Of a stretch of DNA of 7,220 bases, positions 1-5,850 are shown piece after piece. This DNA is from Christensenella sp. UBA1259. GTDB taxonomy: Bacteria > Bacillota > Clostridia > Christensenellales > Borkfalkiaceae. How positions within the stretch are numbered: position 1 is the first letter of the stretch; each line of letters opens with the position of its first letter. A program made the position numbers and the translations under genes. The notes under the pieces are model-generated. The model did not search any database. It worked only from the letters and a program-made list of their open reading frames with translations, and was not told where the DNA came from. The stretch covers positions 1 to 7,220 of the forward strand of contig DBVR01000045.1 in the NCBI GenBank assembly GCA_002308755.1, written 5' to 3'.

Positions 1-584
1 TCACCGTTTGTAGACTTAACTTCAAAAACACCATCGCCGATTTCCATAATGGAAACGTCGAACGTACCGCCGCCAAGGTCGTAAATTATAACCTTTTGCG
101 CCTTGCCTTCTTTATCGAGTCCGTAGGAGAGTGCAGCCGCCGTCGGTTCGTTGATGATACGAAGAACGTTAAGGCCCGCAATCTTGCCCGCGTCTTTGGT
201 CGCCTGACGCTGACTGTCGGTAAAGTACGCAGGGCAAGTAATAACCGCGTCGGTTACCGTACCGCCGAGATACGCTTCCGCGTCCTTTTTAAGCTTTGAA
301 AGTATCATAGCGGAAATTTCCTGCGGGGTGTAGTTCTTGCCGTCGATGGACACCTTGTAATCAGAGCCCATATGACGTTTAATAGACGAAACCGTCCTTT
401 CGGGGTTAGAAACCGCCTGACGTTTCGCTACCTGCCCCACAAGTCTTTCGCCGTCCTTTTGAAATCCGACGACCGACGGAGTAGTTCTCGCACCTTCCGC
501 GTTCGCTATTACCACAGGTTCGCCGTTTTCCATAACGGCTACGCATGAGTTTGTCGTTCCTAAATCAATACCTATTGTTTTCAT
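1..584 (-). CDS. dnaK: Molecular chaperone DnaK (Hsp70), N-terminal part, cut by window edge
   Basis: This is the cytoplasmic ATP-dependent chaperone that binds unfolded polypeptides and works with DnaJ and GrpE. The visible 194 residues are the first part of the ATPase domain. The phosphate-1 loop IGIDLGTTNS lies at residues 4-13, NEPTAAALSYG at 145-155 and the phosphate-2 motif DLGGGTFDVS at 169-178. The roughly 23-27 residue insert found in Gram-negative DnaK is absent near residues 70-85, as in Gram-positive forms. The start at 584 is chosen because AAAGGAG (594-600) lies 9 bases upstream. An in-frame ATG at 593 would directly abut that ribosome binding site. grpE ends 22 bases upstream, so the two genes share a transcript controlled by CIRCE. 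The substrate-binding domain and any following dnaJ lie outside the window. The identification is secure. Confidence 0.98.
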   Translation of the reverse strand, partial: MKTIGIDLGTTNSCVAVMENGEPVVIANAEGARTTPSVVGFQKDGERLVGQVAKRQAVSNPERTVSSIKRHMGSDYKVSIDGKNYTPQEISAMILSKLKKDAEAYLGGTVTDAVITCPAYFTDSQRQATKDAGKIAGLNVLRIINEPTAAALSYGLDKEGKAQKVIIYDLGGGTFDVSIMEIGDGVFEVKSTNG

Positions 585-606
585 AATCGTCATCTCCTTT
601 TTGCTT

Positions 607-1125
607 TTATTTGACTACGCTTACCTTTGCGTATCTTATGATCTTGTCTTTGAATCTGTAACCTTTCTCGAACACCTGTTTTACGGTGTCGCTCGTATCC
701 CCTTCTTCCTTTTCCACCTGCATCACCGCTTCGGCGTAGTTGGGGTTGAATATCTCGCCTACGGGGTTTATCTCTTCTATTTCCATAGCGGCAAGCGTTT
801 CGTCGTACCTTCTCTTTATTGCTTTAAGCCCTTCGGTGGTCTTCTCGTCGAATCCCAACGATATCGCCCTTTCGAGGTTGTCGCCTACGGGAAGGATTTT
901 CGTAACCACGCTCGCTATCCCTTCGGTGAAAGCGTCCTGCCAGAGTTTCGCGTTGCGCTTTTTGTAATTGTCGAACTCGGCTACGCTTCTCATCCATTTG
1001 TCCTTGTATTCTTCCGCCTGGGCTTTAAGTTTTTCCGTCTCTTCCGAAAGCCTTGCGTTTTCTTCTTTCAAAGACGGTTCTTCCGGCTTTTTTGCGGAAT
1101 CGGTTTTCTTCTTTTTCTCTTCCAT
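607..1125 (-). CDS. grpE: Nucleotide exchange factor GrpE
   Basis: GrpE is a homodimer that releases ADP from DnaK and so sets the pace of the chaperone cycle. The protein has 172 residues, slightly short but normal for the family. It has a Lys/Glu-rich disordered tip (about 1-18), a charged coiled-coil stretch (about 19-75, with AEFDNYKKR at 49-57) and a C-terminal beta-wing domain (about 115-172) that contacts DnaK. The family signature is present as FNPNYAEAV (126-134) followed by GYRFKDKIIRYAKVSV (155-170). The usual His/Met of the first part is Ala131 here. The gene starts 12 bases after the hrcA stop, with an AGGAAAAGG ribosome binding site in the gap, and is followed closely by dnaK. 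The three genes form one operon under HrcA/CIRCE control. Confidence 0.96.
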   Translation of the reverse strand: MEEKKKKTDSAKKPEEPSLKEENARLSEETEKLKAQAEEYKDKWMRSVAEFDNYKKRNAKLWQDAFTEGIASVVTKILPVGDNLERAISLGFDEKTTEGLKAIKRRYDETLAAMEIEEINPVGEIFNPNYAEAVMQVEKEEGDTSDTVKQVFEKGYRFKDKIIRYAKVSVVK

Positions 1126-1137
1126 TACCTTTTCCTT

Positions 1138-2169
1138 CTAATCTTTTTTATTCTTCATTATGTCTTCAAGCACTTTTCCGACGCCCTCTAACACCGAAAC
1201 GACTTTCCTGTAATCCATACGTAAAGGTCCTATAACGCCGTAAGTTCCTATCTCCACGCCGCTTGCGGAATAGGTTGCCGTAACCAAAGAACAGTCTTCC
1301 GGCATATTCTCTTTCTGCCCGCCGCCTATCCTGATGTTGACTTCTATCCCGTCGTCCTTTTCCTTTAACAGGTCGAACAGTTTTTCCTTGCTGGTAACGA
1401 CCGACAGAAAGTTTTTGACCTTTTCGGCGTCGTTGTTGTATTCGGGGTGGTTTAATATCTTGCCTTCCCCTTCGGTAATGACGTCGGCTTTGTTGCGGAC
1501 GATATAGTCTTCTATCGCGTCCATAACTCCGTCGAATATCTCTTTGTAACTTTCTATCTCTTCCCTTGCGACCTGCCCCAAAGACAGCGCCTCTTTTAAC
1601 TTCTTGCCGCCGAAAAGCCTGTTCAGCATTCTGCCCGCGTCCTGAATCTGCCCGTCGGTCATATTCTCCGGTATCTCTATGAACTTATCCCTTATAAGGG
1701 TGTTTTCGGTAACCACTAAAAGTAACGCCTGCGTCTTGCGATAACGGAAAAGGTCTATCTTTATTATCTCTTCTTCCCCGCTGTGCCCCGATAGCGCCAC
1801 CGAAGTGTAATCGGTAAGTTCGCTTATAACTTTTACGGCGTTCTGCACCACTTCTTCAAGATTGTCGACGTGGTCTTTAAAAGCTTCCCTTATCATGCCC
1901 GTTTCTTTACTCGAAAGTTTGCTCCTGTCCATAAGTTCCGTAACGTAAAGTTTATACGCTTCTATGGAAGGCACTCTCCCCGACGACGTGTGCAACTGAT
2001 TAAGATATCCCATTTCTTCAAGCCCCGCAAGTTCGCTCCTTACCGTCGCCGAAGAAATATCTTTCATATACTTTTCCGTTATGCTCTTGCTGGATACGGG
2101 CTGCGCTTCCGCGATATAATCCGCCACCACGCAACGAAGGATCTTTTTCTTTCTCTCGGAAAGTTTCAT
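1138..2169 (-). CDS. hrcA: Heat-inducible transcription repressor HrcA
   Basis: HrcA is the dimeric repressor that binds CIRCE and is kept active by GroEL; heat shock lowers its activity and derepresses chaperone genes. The protein has 343 residues, the usual family length. The N-terminal winged-helix region (about 1-78) shows the conserved PVSSKSITEKY (24-34), SSATVRSEL (39-47) and LHTSSGRVPS (59-68). A central GAF-like region with an inserted dimerisation segment follows. The C-terminal hallmark GVIGPLRMDY lies at 311-320. The start at 2169 is supported by AAGGGGG (2179-2185) with a 9-base spacer. It is the first gene of the operon, with its own operator 39 bases upstream, which implies autorepression. 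Identification rests on motif order, length and gene context, which agree. Confidence 0.97.
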   Translation of the reverse strand: MKLSERKKKILRCVVADYIAEAQPVSSKSITEKYMKDISSATVRSELAGLEEMGYLNQLHTSSGRVPSIEAYKLYVTELMDRSKLSSKETGMIREAFKDHVDNLEEVVQNAVKVISELTDYTSVALSGHSGEEEIIKIDLFRYRKTQALLLVVTENTLIRDKFIEIPENMTDGQIQDAGRMLNRLFGGKKLKEALSLGQVAREEIESYKEIFDGVMDAIEDYIVRNKADVITEGEGKILNHPEYNNDAEKVKNFLSVVTSKEKLFDLLKEKDDGIEVNIRIGGGQKENMPEDCSLVTATYSASGVEIGTYGVIGPLRMDYRKVVSVLEGVGKVLEDIMKNKKD

Positions 2170-2178
2170 TTTTCCTTG

Positions 2179-2185
2179 CCCCCTT
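2179..2185 (-). promoter_or_regulatory. hrcA ribosome binding site AAGGGGG
   Basis: On the minus strand AAGGGGG sits 9 bases before the ATG at 2169. A weaker AAGGA at 2173-2177 is only 3 bases from the start, so the G-rich site is preferred. The C-run at 6419-6425 is exactly complementary to it (see the candidate small RNA there). Confidence 0.7.
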
Positions 2186-2208
2186 TTAGCAATTTCATAA
2201 GTTCGTTG

Positions 2209-2235
2209 TTAGCACTCTTTGTGCCCGACTGCTAA
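2209..2235 (-). promoter_or_regulatory. CIRCE operator (HrcA binding site)
   Basis: The site reads TTAGCACTC-N9-GACTGCTAA, against the consensus TTAGCACTC-N9-GAGTGCTAA. There is one mismatch, C for G at 2229 in the right arm. It begins about 5 bases downstream of the expected transcription start of the hrcA operon, so bound HrcA would block initiation or early elongation. Spacing, sequence and location in front of hrcA make the assignment firm. Confidence 0.95.
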
Positions 2236-2246
2236 CTTTTGAATAA

Positions 2247-2275
2247 ATTGTACACTTATTATTTGCCTTTGTCAA
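2247..2275 (-). promoter_or_regulatory. Sigma-A type promoter of hrcA-grpE-dnaK
   Basis: On the minus strand the -35 box is TTGACA (2270-2275, perfect) and the -10 box is TACAAT (2247-2252, one mismatch), with a 17-base spacer. Transcription should start near 2240, giving a leader of about 70 bases that contains CIRCE. Confidence 0.9.
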
Positions 2276-2329
2276 GAATTTTACGCCGATTTTTTAAAAC
2301 TTTTTCAATATTTTCCATCGAACTTCCTG

Positions 2330-2358
2330 CGCCGCAAGTAGCCGCGGATACGGCGGCG
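2330..2358. other. GC-rich inverted repeat between divergent promoters
   Basis: CGCCGC (2330-2335) and GCGGCG (2353-2358) form a perfect 6-base inverted repeat around a 17-base centre that contains the palindrome CCGCGG (2342-2347). It stands out in otherwise AT-rich DNA, between the -35 boxes of the two divergent promoters. It could be an operator for an unknown regulator. It is not a terminator, because neither strand has a T-run after it and no transcript is expected to cross it. Confidence 0.3.
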
Positions 2359-2382
2359 GATTTATTTATAATGTTTAATGTC

Positions 2383-2411
2383 TTGACTTTAAAATTTTTA
2401 TGTAGTATATT
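2383..2411 (+). promoter_or_regulatory. Sigma-A type promoter of the repeat-protein gene
   Basis: TTGACT (2383-2388, one mismatch), a 17-base spacer and TATATT (2406-2411, one mismatch) precede the gene. The expected start is near 2418. It is followed by a perfect AAGGAG ribosome binding site at 2441-2446, 6 bases before the ATG at 2453. This combination predicts good expression. Confidence 0.85.
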
Positions 2412-2452
2412 TAGTGATATGAGAAAACTTCACTGATTTTAAGGAGTTATTT

Positions 2453-4975
2453 ATGTCGAGAGAATTTTACGAAGACAGAAGAGCCCGTCGTAACGCGCGT
2501 ATAGCGCGCGGCAGGTTTTTCAAAAACCTTTTCATATGGATCTTGGGCGTGCTGTTTATTCCCACGGTTATAGTGGTGGCGACGGTGGTTATACCGCTTA
2601 AAACTTTAACGGGAAGCGACGGAAGGTACGTCAGTGCCGAACTTGCGGAACAAAGCCTTTTCAACGTTACGATGACGGTAATGAAAAATCCCGGAGAGTA
2701 CGGGGTGGAAGATTTCCCTGTGATTTTGGATGAAATCGACAACCTTATGGACATAACGGTCTTTAACGAAACCAAGATAAGCGACCTTATCTCCCTTGAT
2801 AAAGAAAAACTGCGCACGGTAAAGTTCGGCGAAAATTTAGGCGACAATATAATCGACTGCTTTAAGGTTACCGCCACGATAGAAAGCGTGGGCGTTGCCG
2901 ACGAACTCGGCGATTTCGGCGAACTTTCGGTATTCAAGCAATACACTTTGGTTACCGAAGAAGTAAACGAACATGCGGAAGGTTTCAACTATAAACTCTA
3001 CTACTACAAAGTTTCGGGCGATACTTACGCTCCCGCTTTCGAAAAGAACGGCGAAACCGTAACCAGAGTTTCCGGAACTGCGGACCTGTACTATCCCAAC
3101 CTTACGCGAGTACCCCTCACCGATATTCCGGAAATTTTCTCCGACAGTATGGGCACGGTAACGGTAAAATCCCTGCTTGCCACTTTCGGCGTGGCGGAAG
3201 ACGGCGAGATTGCGGAAGTTTTCGGCGATAAGACGCTTAAAGAACTTTCGGATTTCTCTTTCGACGACATAAAGTTATCGACGTTCCTTTCCGTCGCCGG
3301 TAACGAAGACATCTACGATATACTCTGCGCGGCGGTGGAAGGCGAAGTTACGCCCGCCACCCTTACCGTGGGCAATCTTAAAGACGGTATCGTTATAGAC
3401 AACGTAAAACTTTCGGTACTTCTCCCCGTTGCCGACAACGGCGACCTTTACGATATTCTCTGCGGCGCGATAGGCGGCGGAGTTACTGCGGAAACCCTTA
3501 CCGTAGGCGGCCTTAAAAATATGGAAATCGACAACATAAAGGTATCTTCCTTCTTACCCGTTGCCGATAACGGCGACCTTTACGACATACTTTGCAACGC
3601 CATAACCAAAAACGCAACACACCCGTTGCCCGCGGATCTTATGGTCGGCGATCTTAAACTGCTGGAAGTGGACGACGTCAAACTCTCTTCTTTCTTGGAT
3701 CCCGACGATCCCGCTAACGACGACCTGTACGAAATCCTGTTAGACGCCCTTGCAAGCCACGGAATAACCGATAAAAACGATATATCTTTGGGCGACATGA
3801 AGGATTTCGACACGTCGGGAATCAAACTCACGCACGTTATCGCACTCTCCAACGCGCCTAAACTTTACGATATATTAGAAGACGTTACGGGCAAGACCTC
3901 GGACGCGATAGTTCTTTCCGATCTTAACGATTTCAGTGCGGACGGCATCAAACTCGCGAAGGTTTTAGACCCTGCGGAAGCCCCCACTCTCTACACCATA
4001 TTAGAAGACGTTACGGGCAAAGCCGCTAACGCAATAGTCCTTTCCGATCTCGACGGATTCAGCACGGGTAACATAAAACTCGCGAACGTTTTAGATCCTG
4101 CGGACGCACCCGATCTTTACACCATATTAGGAGACGTTACGGGCAAAGCCGCTAACGCGATAGTCCTTTCCGATCTCGACGGATTCAGCACCGGCAACAT
4201 AAAACTCGCGAACGTTTTAGATCCCGCGGACGCGCCCACTCTTTACACAATATTAGGAGACGTTACGGGCAAGGCATCTAACGCGATAGTTCTTTCAGAT
4301 CTCGACGGATTCAGCACGGATAATATCTATCTGTCGCACGTTTTAACGCCTTCCGCCGCAAACGCGAGCCTTTACGATATTCTGGAAGACGCCACGGGTA
4401 GAAGCAGCGCGGAAATAAAACTTTCCGACCTTGACAGCGGGTTTACGGTGGACAACATAAAACTTTCGAGCGTTATATCGAGTGGTGGCGGCAACAAAAT
4501 ACTCGAAGCGCTGCTTAACGACAACACGGTTACCATAGGCAATTTGCCGACCAAGATAAACGCGCTGAAAGTCGCCGACATCTTCGACGTGGTATGCTTT
4601 ACGACCGACAGTTCGGAAGCCGCGGATACCAACGCGAAATATTCTTATAACAGCGCTACCAAAATCTACACGCTTGACAACGCCGGCACTTACTATATAT
4701 CCGCAAACGCCAAGGTGTGGCTGTTTATGCTGTACGACGGTTCCGCCGCCAAGTCTACGGATGCAGGTAAAATCGGTTCGGCGTTAAGTTACACCGACGT
4801 GGAGTTGACTTTCAACGATATGGAAACCCGTATAGCGACGGTTTCCACGGCGTTTACAAACGCGACGTTGAAGCAGTTGATACAGACGGGCATAGTCGTC
4901 GATAAACCGAGTTATTCTTCGCATTACGACAAATCGTTCACGGAGATACTCGATCTTATCGCTCTTATTCCGTAA
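2453..4975 (+). CDS. Membrane-anchored surface protein with about ten tandem repeats, unknown function
   Basis: I do not recognise this 840-residue protein. Residues 1-24 are Arg-rich and should stay in the cytoplasm. Residues 26-48 are strongly hydrophobic with no clear cleavage site, so a type II membrane anchor is likely, with the rest outside the cell. Residues 50-235 form a unique acidic domain. Residues 271-707 are about ten repeats of 41-48 residues, each with the pattern [DN]-x-IKLS-x-V/F-L, then LYDIL, then LSDL or VGNL. A degenerate copy may precede them at 236-270. Residues 708-840 form a C-terminal domain rich in Thr, Ser and aromatic residues. There is no LPXTG motif, no S-layer homology domain, and no visible enzyme motif. 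The start is fixed by AAGGAG at 2441-2446. Codon use resembles the neighbours, so recent transfer is not indicated. A structural, adhesive or envelope-organising role is inference only. Confidence 0.9.
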   Translation: MSREFYEDRRARRNARIARGRFFKNLFIWILGVLFIPTVIVVATVVIPLKTLTGSDGRYVSAELAEQSLFNVTMTVMKNPGEYGVEDFPVILDEIDNLMDITVFNETKISDLISLDKEKLRTVKFGENLGDNIIDCFKVTATIESVGVADELGDFGELSVFKQYTLVTEEVNEHAEGFNYKLYYYKVSGDTYAPAFEKNGETVTRVSGTADLYYPNLTRVPLTDIPEIFSDSMGTVTVKSLLATFGVAEDGEIAEVFGDKTLKELSDFSFDDIKLSTFLSVAGNEDIYDILCAAVEGEVTPATLTVGNLKDGIVIDNVKLSVLLPVADNGDLYDILCGAIGGGVTAETLTVGGLKNMEIDNIKVSSFLPVADNGDLYDILCNAITKNATHPLPADLMVGDLKLLEVDDVKLSSFLDPDDPANDDLYEILLDALASHGITDKNDISLGDMKDFDTSGIKLTHVIALSNAPKLYDILEDVTGKTSDAIVLSDLNDFSADGIKLAKVLDPAEAPTLYTILEDVTGKAANAIVLSDLDGFSTGNIKLANVLDPADAPDLYTILGDVTGKAANAIVLSDLDGFSTGNIKLANVLDPADAPTLYTILGDVTGKASNAIVLSDLDGFSTDNIYLSHVLTPSAANASLYDILEDATGRSSAEIKLSDLDSGFTVDNIKLSSVISSGGGNKILEALLNDNTVTIGNLPTKINALKVADIFDVVCFTTDSSEAADTNAKYSYNSATKIYTLDNAGTYYISANAKVWLFMLYDGSAAKSTDAGKIGSALSYTDVELTFNDMETRIATVSTAFTNATLKQLIQTGIVVDKPSYSSHYDKSFTEILDLIALIP
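3263..4573 (+). repeat. Ten in-frame tandem repeats encoding 41-48 residue units
   Basis: Repeat starts by protein residue are 271, 316, 360, 407, 455, 497, 539, 581, 623 and 667; the last unit ends at 707 and is degenerate. The first three are one type, with LYDILC or IYDILC and a VGNL/VGGL/VGDL segment. Units 5 to 9 are a second type, with LY-x-IL, a V/A-TGK/R turn and LSDL. Unit 4 is intermediate in length and sequence. Each unit also shows an internal half-repeat, since IKLS near its start resembles IVLS near its end. Confidence 0.92.
3941..4318 (+). repeat. Three near-identical 126-bp tandem DNA repeats
   Basis: Units lie at 3941-4066, 4067-4192 and 4193-4318. By direct alignment the second and third differ at 12 of 126 bases and the first and second at 15 of 126. 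Between the second and third, only two codons change the amino acid, giving 40 of 42 residues identical. This is the youngest-looking part of the array and a likely site of slippage or recombination that changes copy number. Confidence 0.93.
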
Positions 4976-4989
4976 TACCCGAAAAACCG

Positions 4990-5018
4990 TTGACAACGCA
5001 ATTTAAATGTGTTATTAT
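4990..5018 (+). promoter_or_regulatory. Sigma-A type promoter of rpsF-ssb-rpsR
   Basis: TTGACA (4990-4995, perfect), a 17-base spacer and TATTAT (5013-5018, one mismatch) lie 14 bases after the stop codon of the repeat protein. The expected start is near 5025, giving a leader of about 75 bases. No terminator is visible between the upstream gene and this promoter, so some read-through from upstream is possible. Confidence 0.88.
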
Positions 5019-5026
5019 ATTTAAAC

Positions 5027-5092
5027 TTTCCGCGGGCGTAAGCGGAAGAAAACCTTGCTTGGGCAAAACCCAAGCCGAATAGACCGGGAGGT
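5027..5092 (+). ncRNA. Structured rpsF leader, candidate S6:S18 autoregulatory element
   Basis: Three pairings can be traced. Hairpin 1 is TTTCCGC (5027-5033) with GCGGAAG (5042-5048). A second hairpin is GCTTGGG (5057-5063) with CCCAAGC (5069-5075), loop CAAAA. A closing stem pairs ACCTT (5052-5056) with GAGGT (5088-5092), which would bury the rpsF ribosome binding site. CCG trinucleotides at 5075-5077 and 5084-5086 fall in the unpaired 3' side between hairpin and closing stem. A known S6:S18 mRNA motif has a CCG in a bulge flanked by a stem and a hairpin and mimics the 16S rRNA site. The operon encodes both S6 and S18, so feedback repression of translation is the natural reading. The pairings were drawn by hand, without folding or a covariance search. 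Confidence 0.65.
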
Positions 5093-5099
5093 AAAAAAT

Positions 5100-5381
5100 A
5101 TGACGAAATACGAAATGCTCTACATTATAGACGTTTCTCTTTCCGACGAAGCGAAGGACGCGATAGTCAAGAAGTTCGAAGATCTTGTAACCGCCAACGG
5201 CGGCACGGTTGAAAAGACCGACCGCTGGGGAGTAAGAAAATTACAGTACCCCATCGACTACAAGACCGAAGGCTATTACGTTTTGATGACCTTTGAAGCG
5301 GCTAAAACGCTCGTCGTGGAGATCAAACGTATCGCAGGCATAACGGACGGCGTGGTCAGAAGACTTATCACGAAAATCTAA
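5100..5381 (+). CDS. rpsF: Small ribosomal subunit protein bS6
   Basis: S6 binds the central domain of 16S rRNA as a heterodimer with S18 during 30S assembly. The 93-residue product matches the usual length and fold pattern, with KYEMLYIID at the N-terminus, GGTVEKTDRWGVRKLQYPI in the middle, GYYVLMTFEA, and a C-terminal GVVRRLITK. The start at 5100 is preferred over an in-frame TTG at 5055. GGGAGGT (5086-5092) lies 7 bases before the ATG, family members start with this Met-x-x-Tyr-Glu pattern, and the 15 extra residues would be encoded by the structured leader. It is first in the operon, and ssb follows after 18 bases. Translation is probably controlled by the leader. Confidence 0.97.
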   Translation: MTKYEMLYIIDVSLSDEAKDAIVKKFEDLVTANGGTVEKTDRWGVRKLQYPIDYKTEGYYVLMTFEAAKTLVVEIKRIAGITDGVVRRLITKI

Positions 5382-5399
5382 CCGTTTAAGGAGATACTT

Positions 5400-5813
5400 A
5401 TGAATAAAGTAATACTTGTAGGAAATTTAACGAGAGACCCCGAACTTTCGGAAACGGGAAGCGGAGTTTCCATGTGCAGATTTTCCATCGCCGTATCGCG
5501 CGATTACGCCAATGCGGACGGCAACAGAGAAACGGATTTTTTCAACATAACCGTGTGGCGCAACCGTGCGGAAGTGTGCGCGAGATACCTTAAAAAAGGC
5601 AACAAAGTGGGAATCGTGGGTTCTATCCAGAACCGCACCTACGACGACAAGGACGGCAACAAGCGCACCGTTACCGATATAGTGGCGAGTGAAGTGGAAT
5701 TCCTTACCCCGAAGAACGCCCAGACAGACGTTGGTGGCGACGAAGAAGTTTCCACGGTAAAAAGAGAAATTCCGAAATTAGAAGAAATAGACGACAATCA
5801 ACTGCCCTTCTAA
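5400..5813 (+). CDS. ssb: Single-stranded DNA-binding protein SSB
   Basis: SSB coats single-stranded DNA at forks and repair sites and recruits replication and repair enzymes through its tail. The 137-residue protein starts with the classic NKVILVGNLTRDPEL and has an OB-fold to about residue 104. Aromatic residues sit at stacking positions known from E. coli SSB: Tyr36, Phe47, Trp53 and Tyr81 align with Trp40, Trp54, Phe60 and Trp88. The linker (about 105-125) is short for the family. The acidic tip DDNQLPF at the very end is the partner-binding peptide. AAGGAG at 5388-5393 is 6 bases before the ATG. Its place between rpsF and rpsR is the standard Firmicutes arrangement and suggests this is the housekeeping SSB. 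Confidence 0.97.
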   Translation: MNKVILVGNLTRDPELSETGSGVSMCRFSIAVSRDYANADGNRETDFFNITVWRNRAEVCARYLKKGNKVGIVGSIQNRTYDDKDGNKRTVTDIVASEVEFLTPKNAQTDVGGDEEVSTVKREIPKLEEIDDNQLPF

Positions 5814-5818
5814 GGGCA
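5803..5818 (+). other. Small hairpin over the ssb stop codon
   Basis: TGCCCT (5803-5808) pairs with AGGGCA (5813-5818) around a four-base loop and covers the ssb stop codon (5811-5813). It is followed by A-rich sequence and not by a T-run, so it is not an intrinsic terminator. It could set a processing or stability boundary between ssb and rpsR, or be chance. Confidence 0.3.
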
Positions 5819-5850
5819 AAAAGCCTCGATAAAAAAACAGGAGTAAAAAA

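Noticed and set aside
601..1191. Long plus-strand open frame, 196 codons, rich in Phe, Leu and Tyr
   Set aside because: It lies antisense to grpE and the end of hrcA, which are unmistakable. Its odd composition is what the complement of their codons produces, and it has no ribosome binding site.
1870..2235. Plus-strand open frame of 121 codons over the hrcA start and CIRCE
   Set aside because: It is antisense to the conserved HrcA DNA-binding region and runs through the operator. It has no family resemblance.
2239..2436. Plus-strand open frame in the divergent gap
   Set aside because: It spans both promoters and has no ribosome binding site.
2419..2436. Five-codon leader ORF (MRKLH) just before the repeat-protein gene
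   Set aside because: It starts at about the predicted transcription start with no ribosome binding site, and no hairpin suggests attenuation.
2467..4996. Several Ser-rich minus-strand frames (2467-2988, 3091-3312, 3580-3852, 4372-4632, 4784-4996)
   Set aside because: They are complements of the repeat-protein gene. The Ser, Leu and Val bias follows from its codons, and none has a supported start.
5055..5099. Extended rpsF start at TTG 5055
   Set aside because: The added residues fall in the structured leader and over the ribosome binding site. The family start and spacing support ATG 5100.
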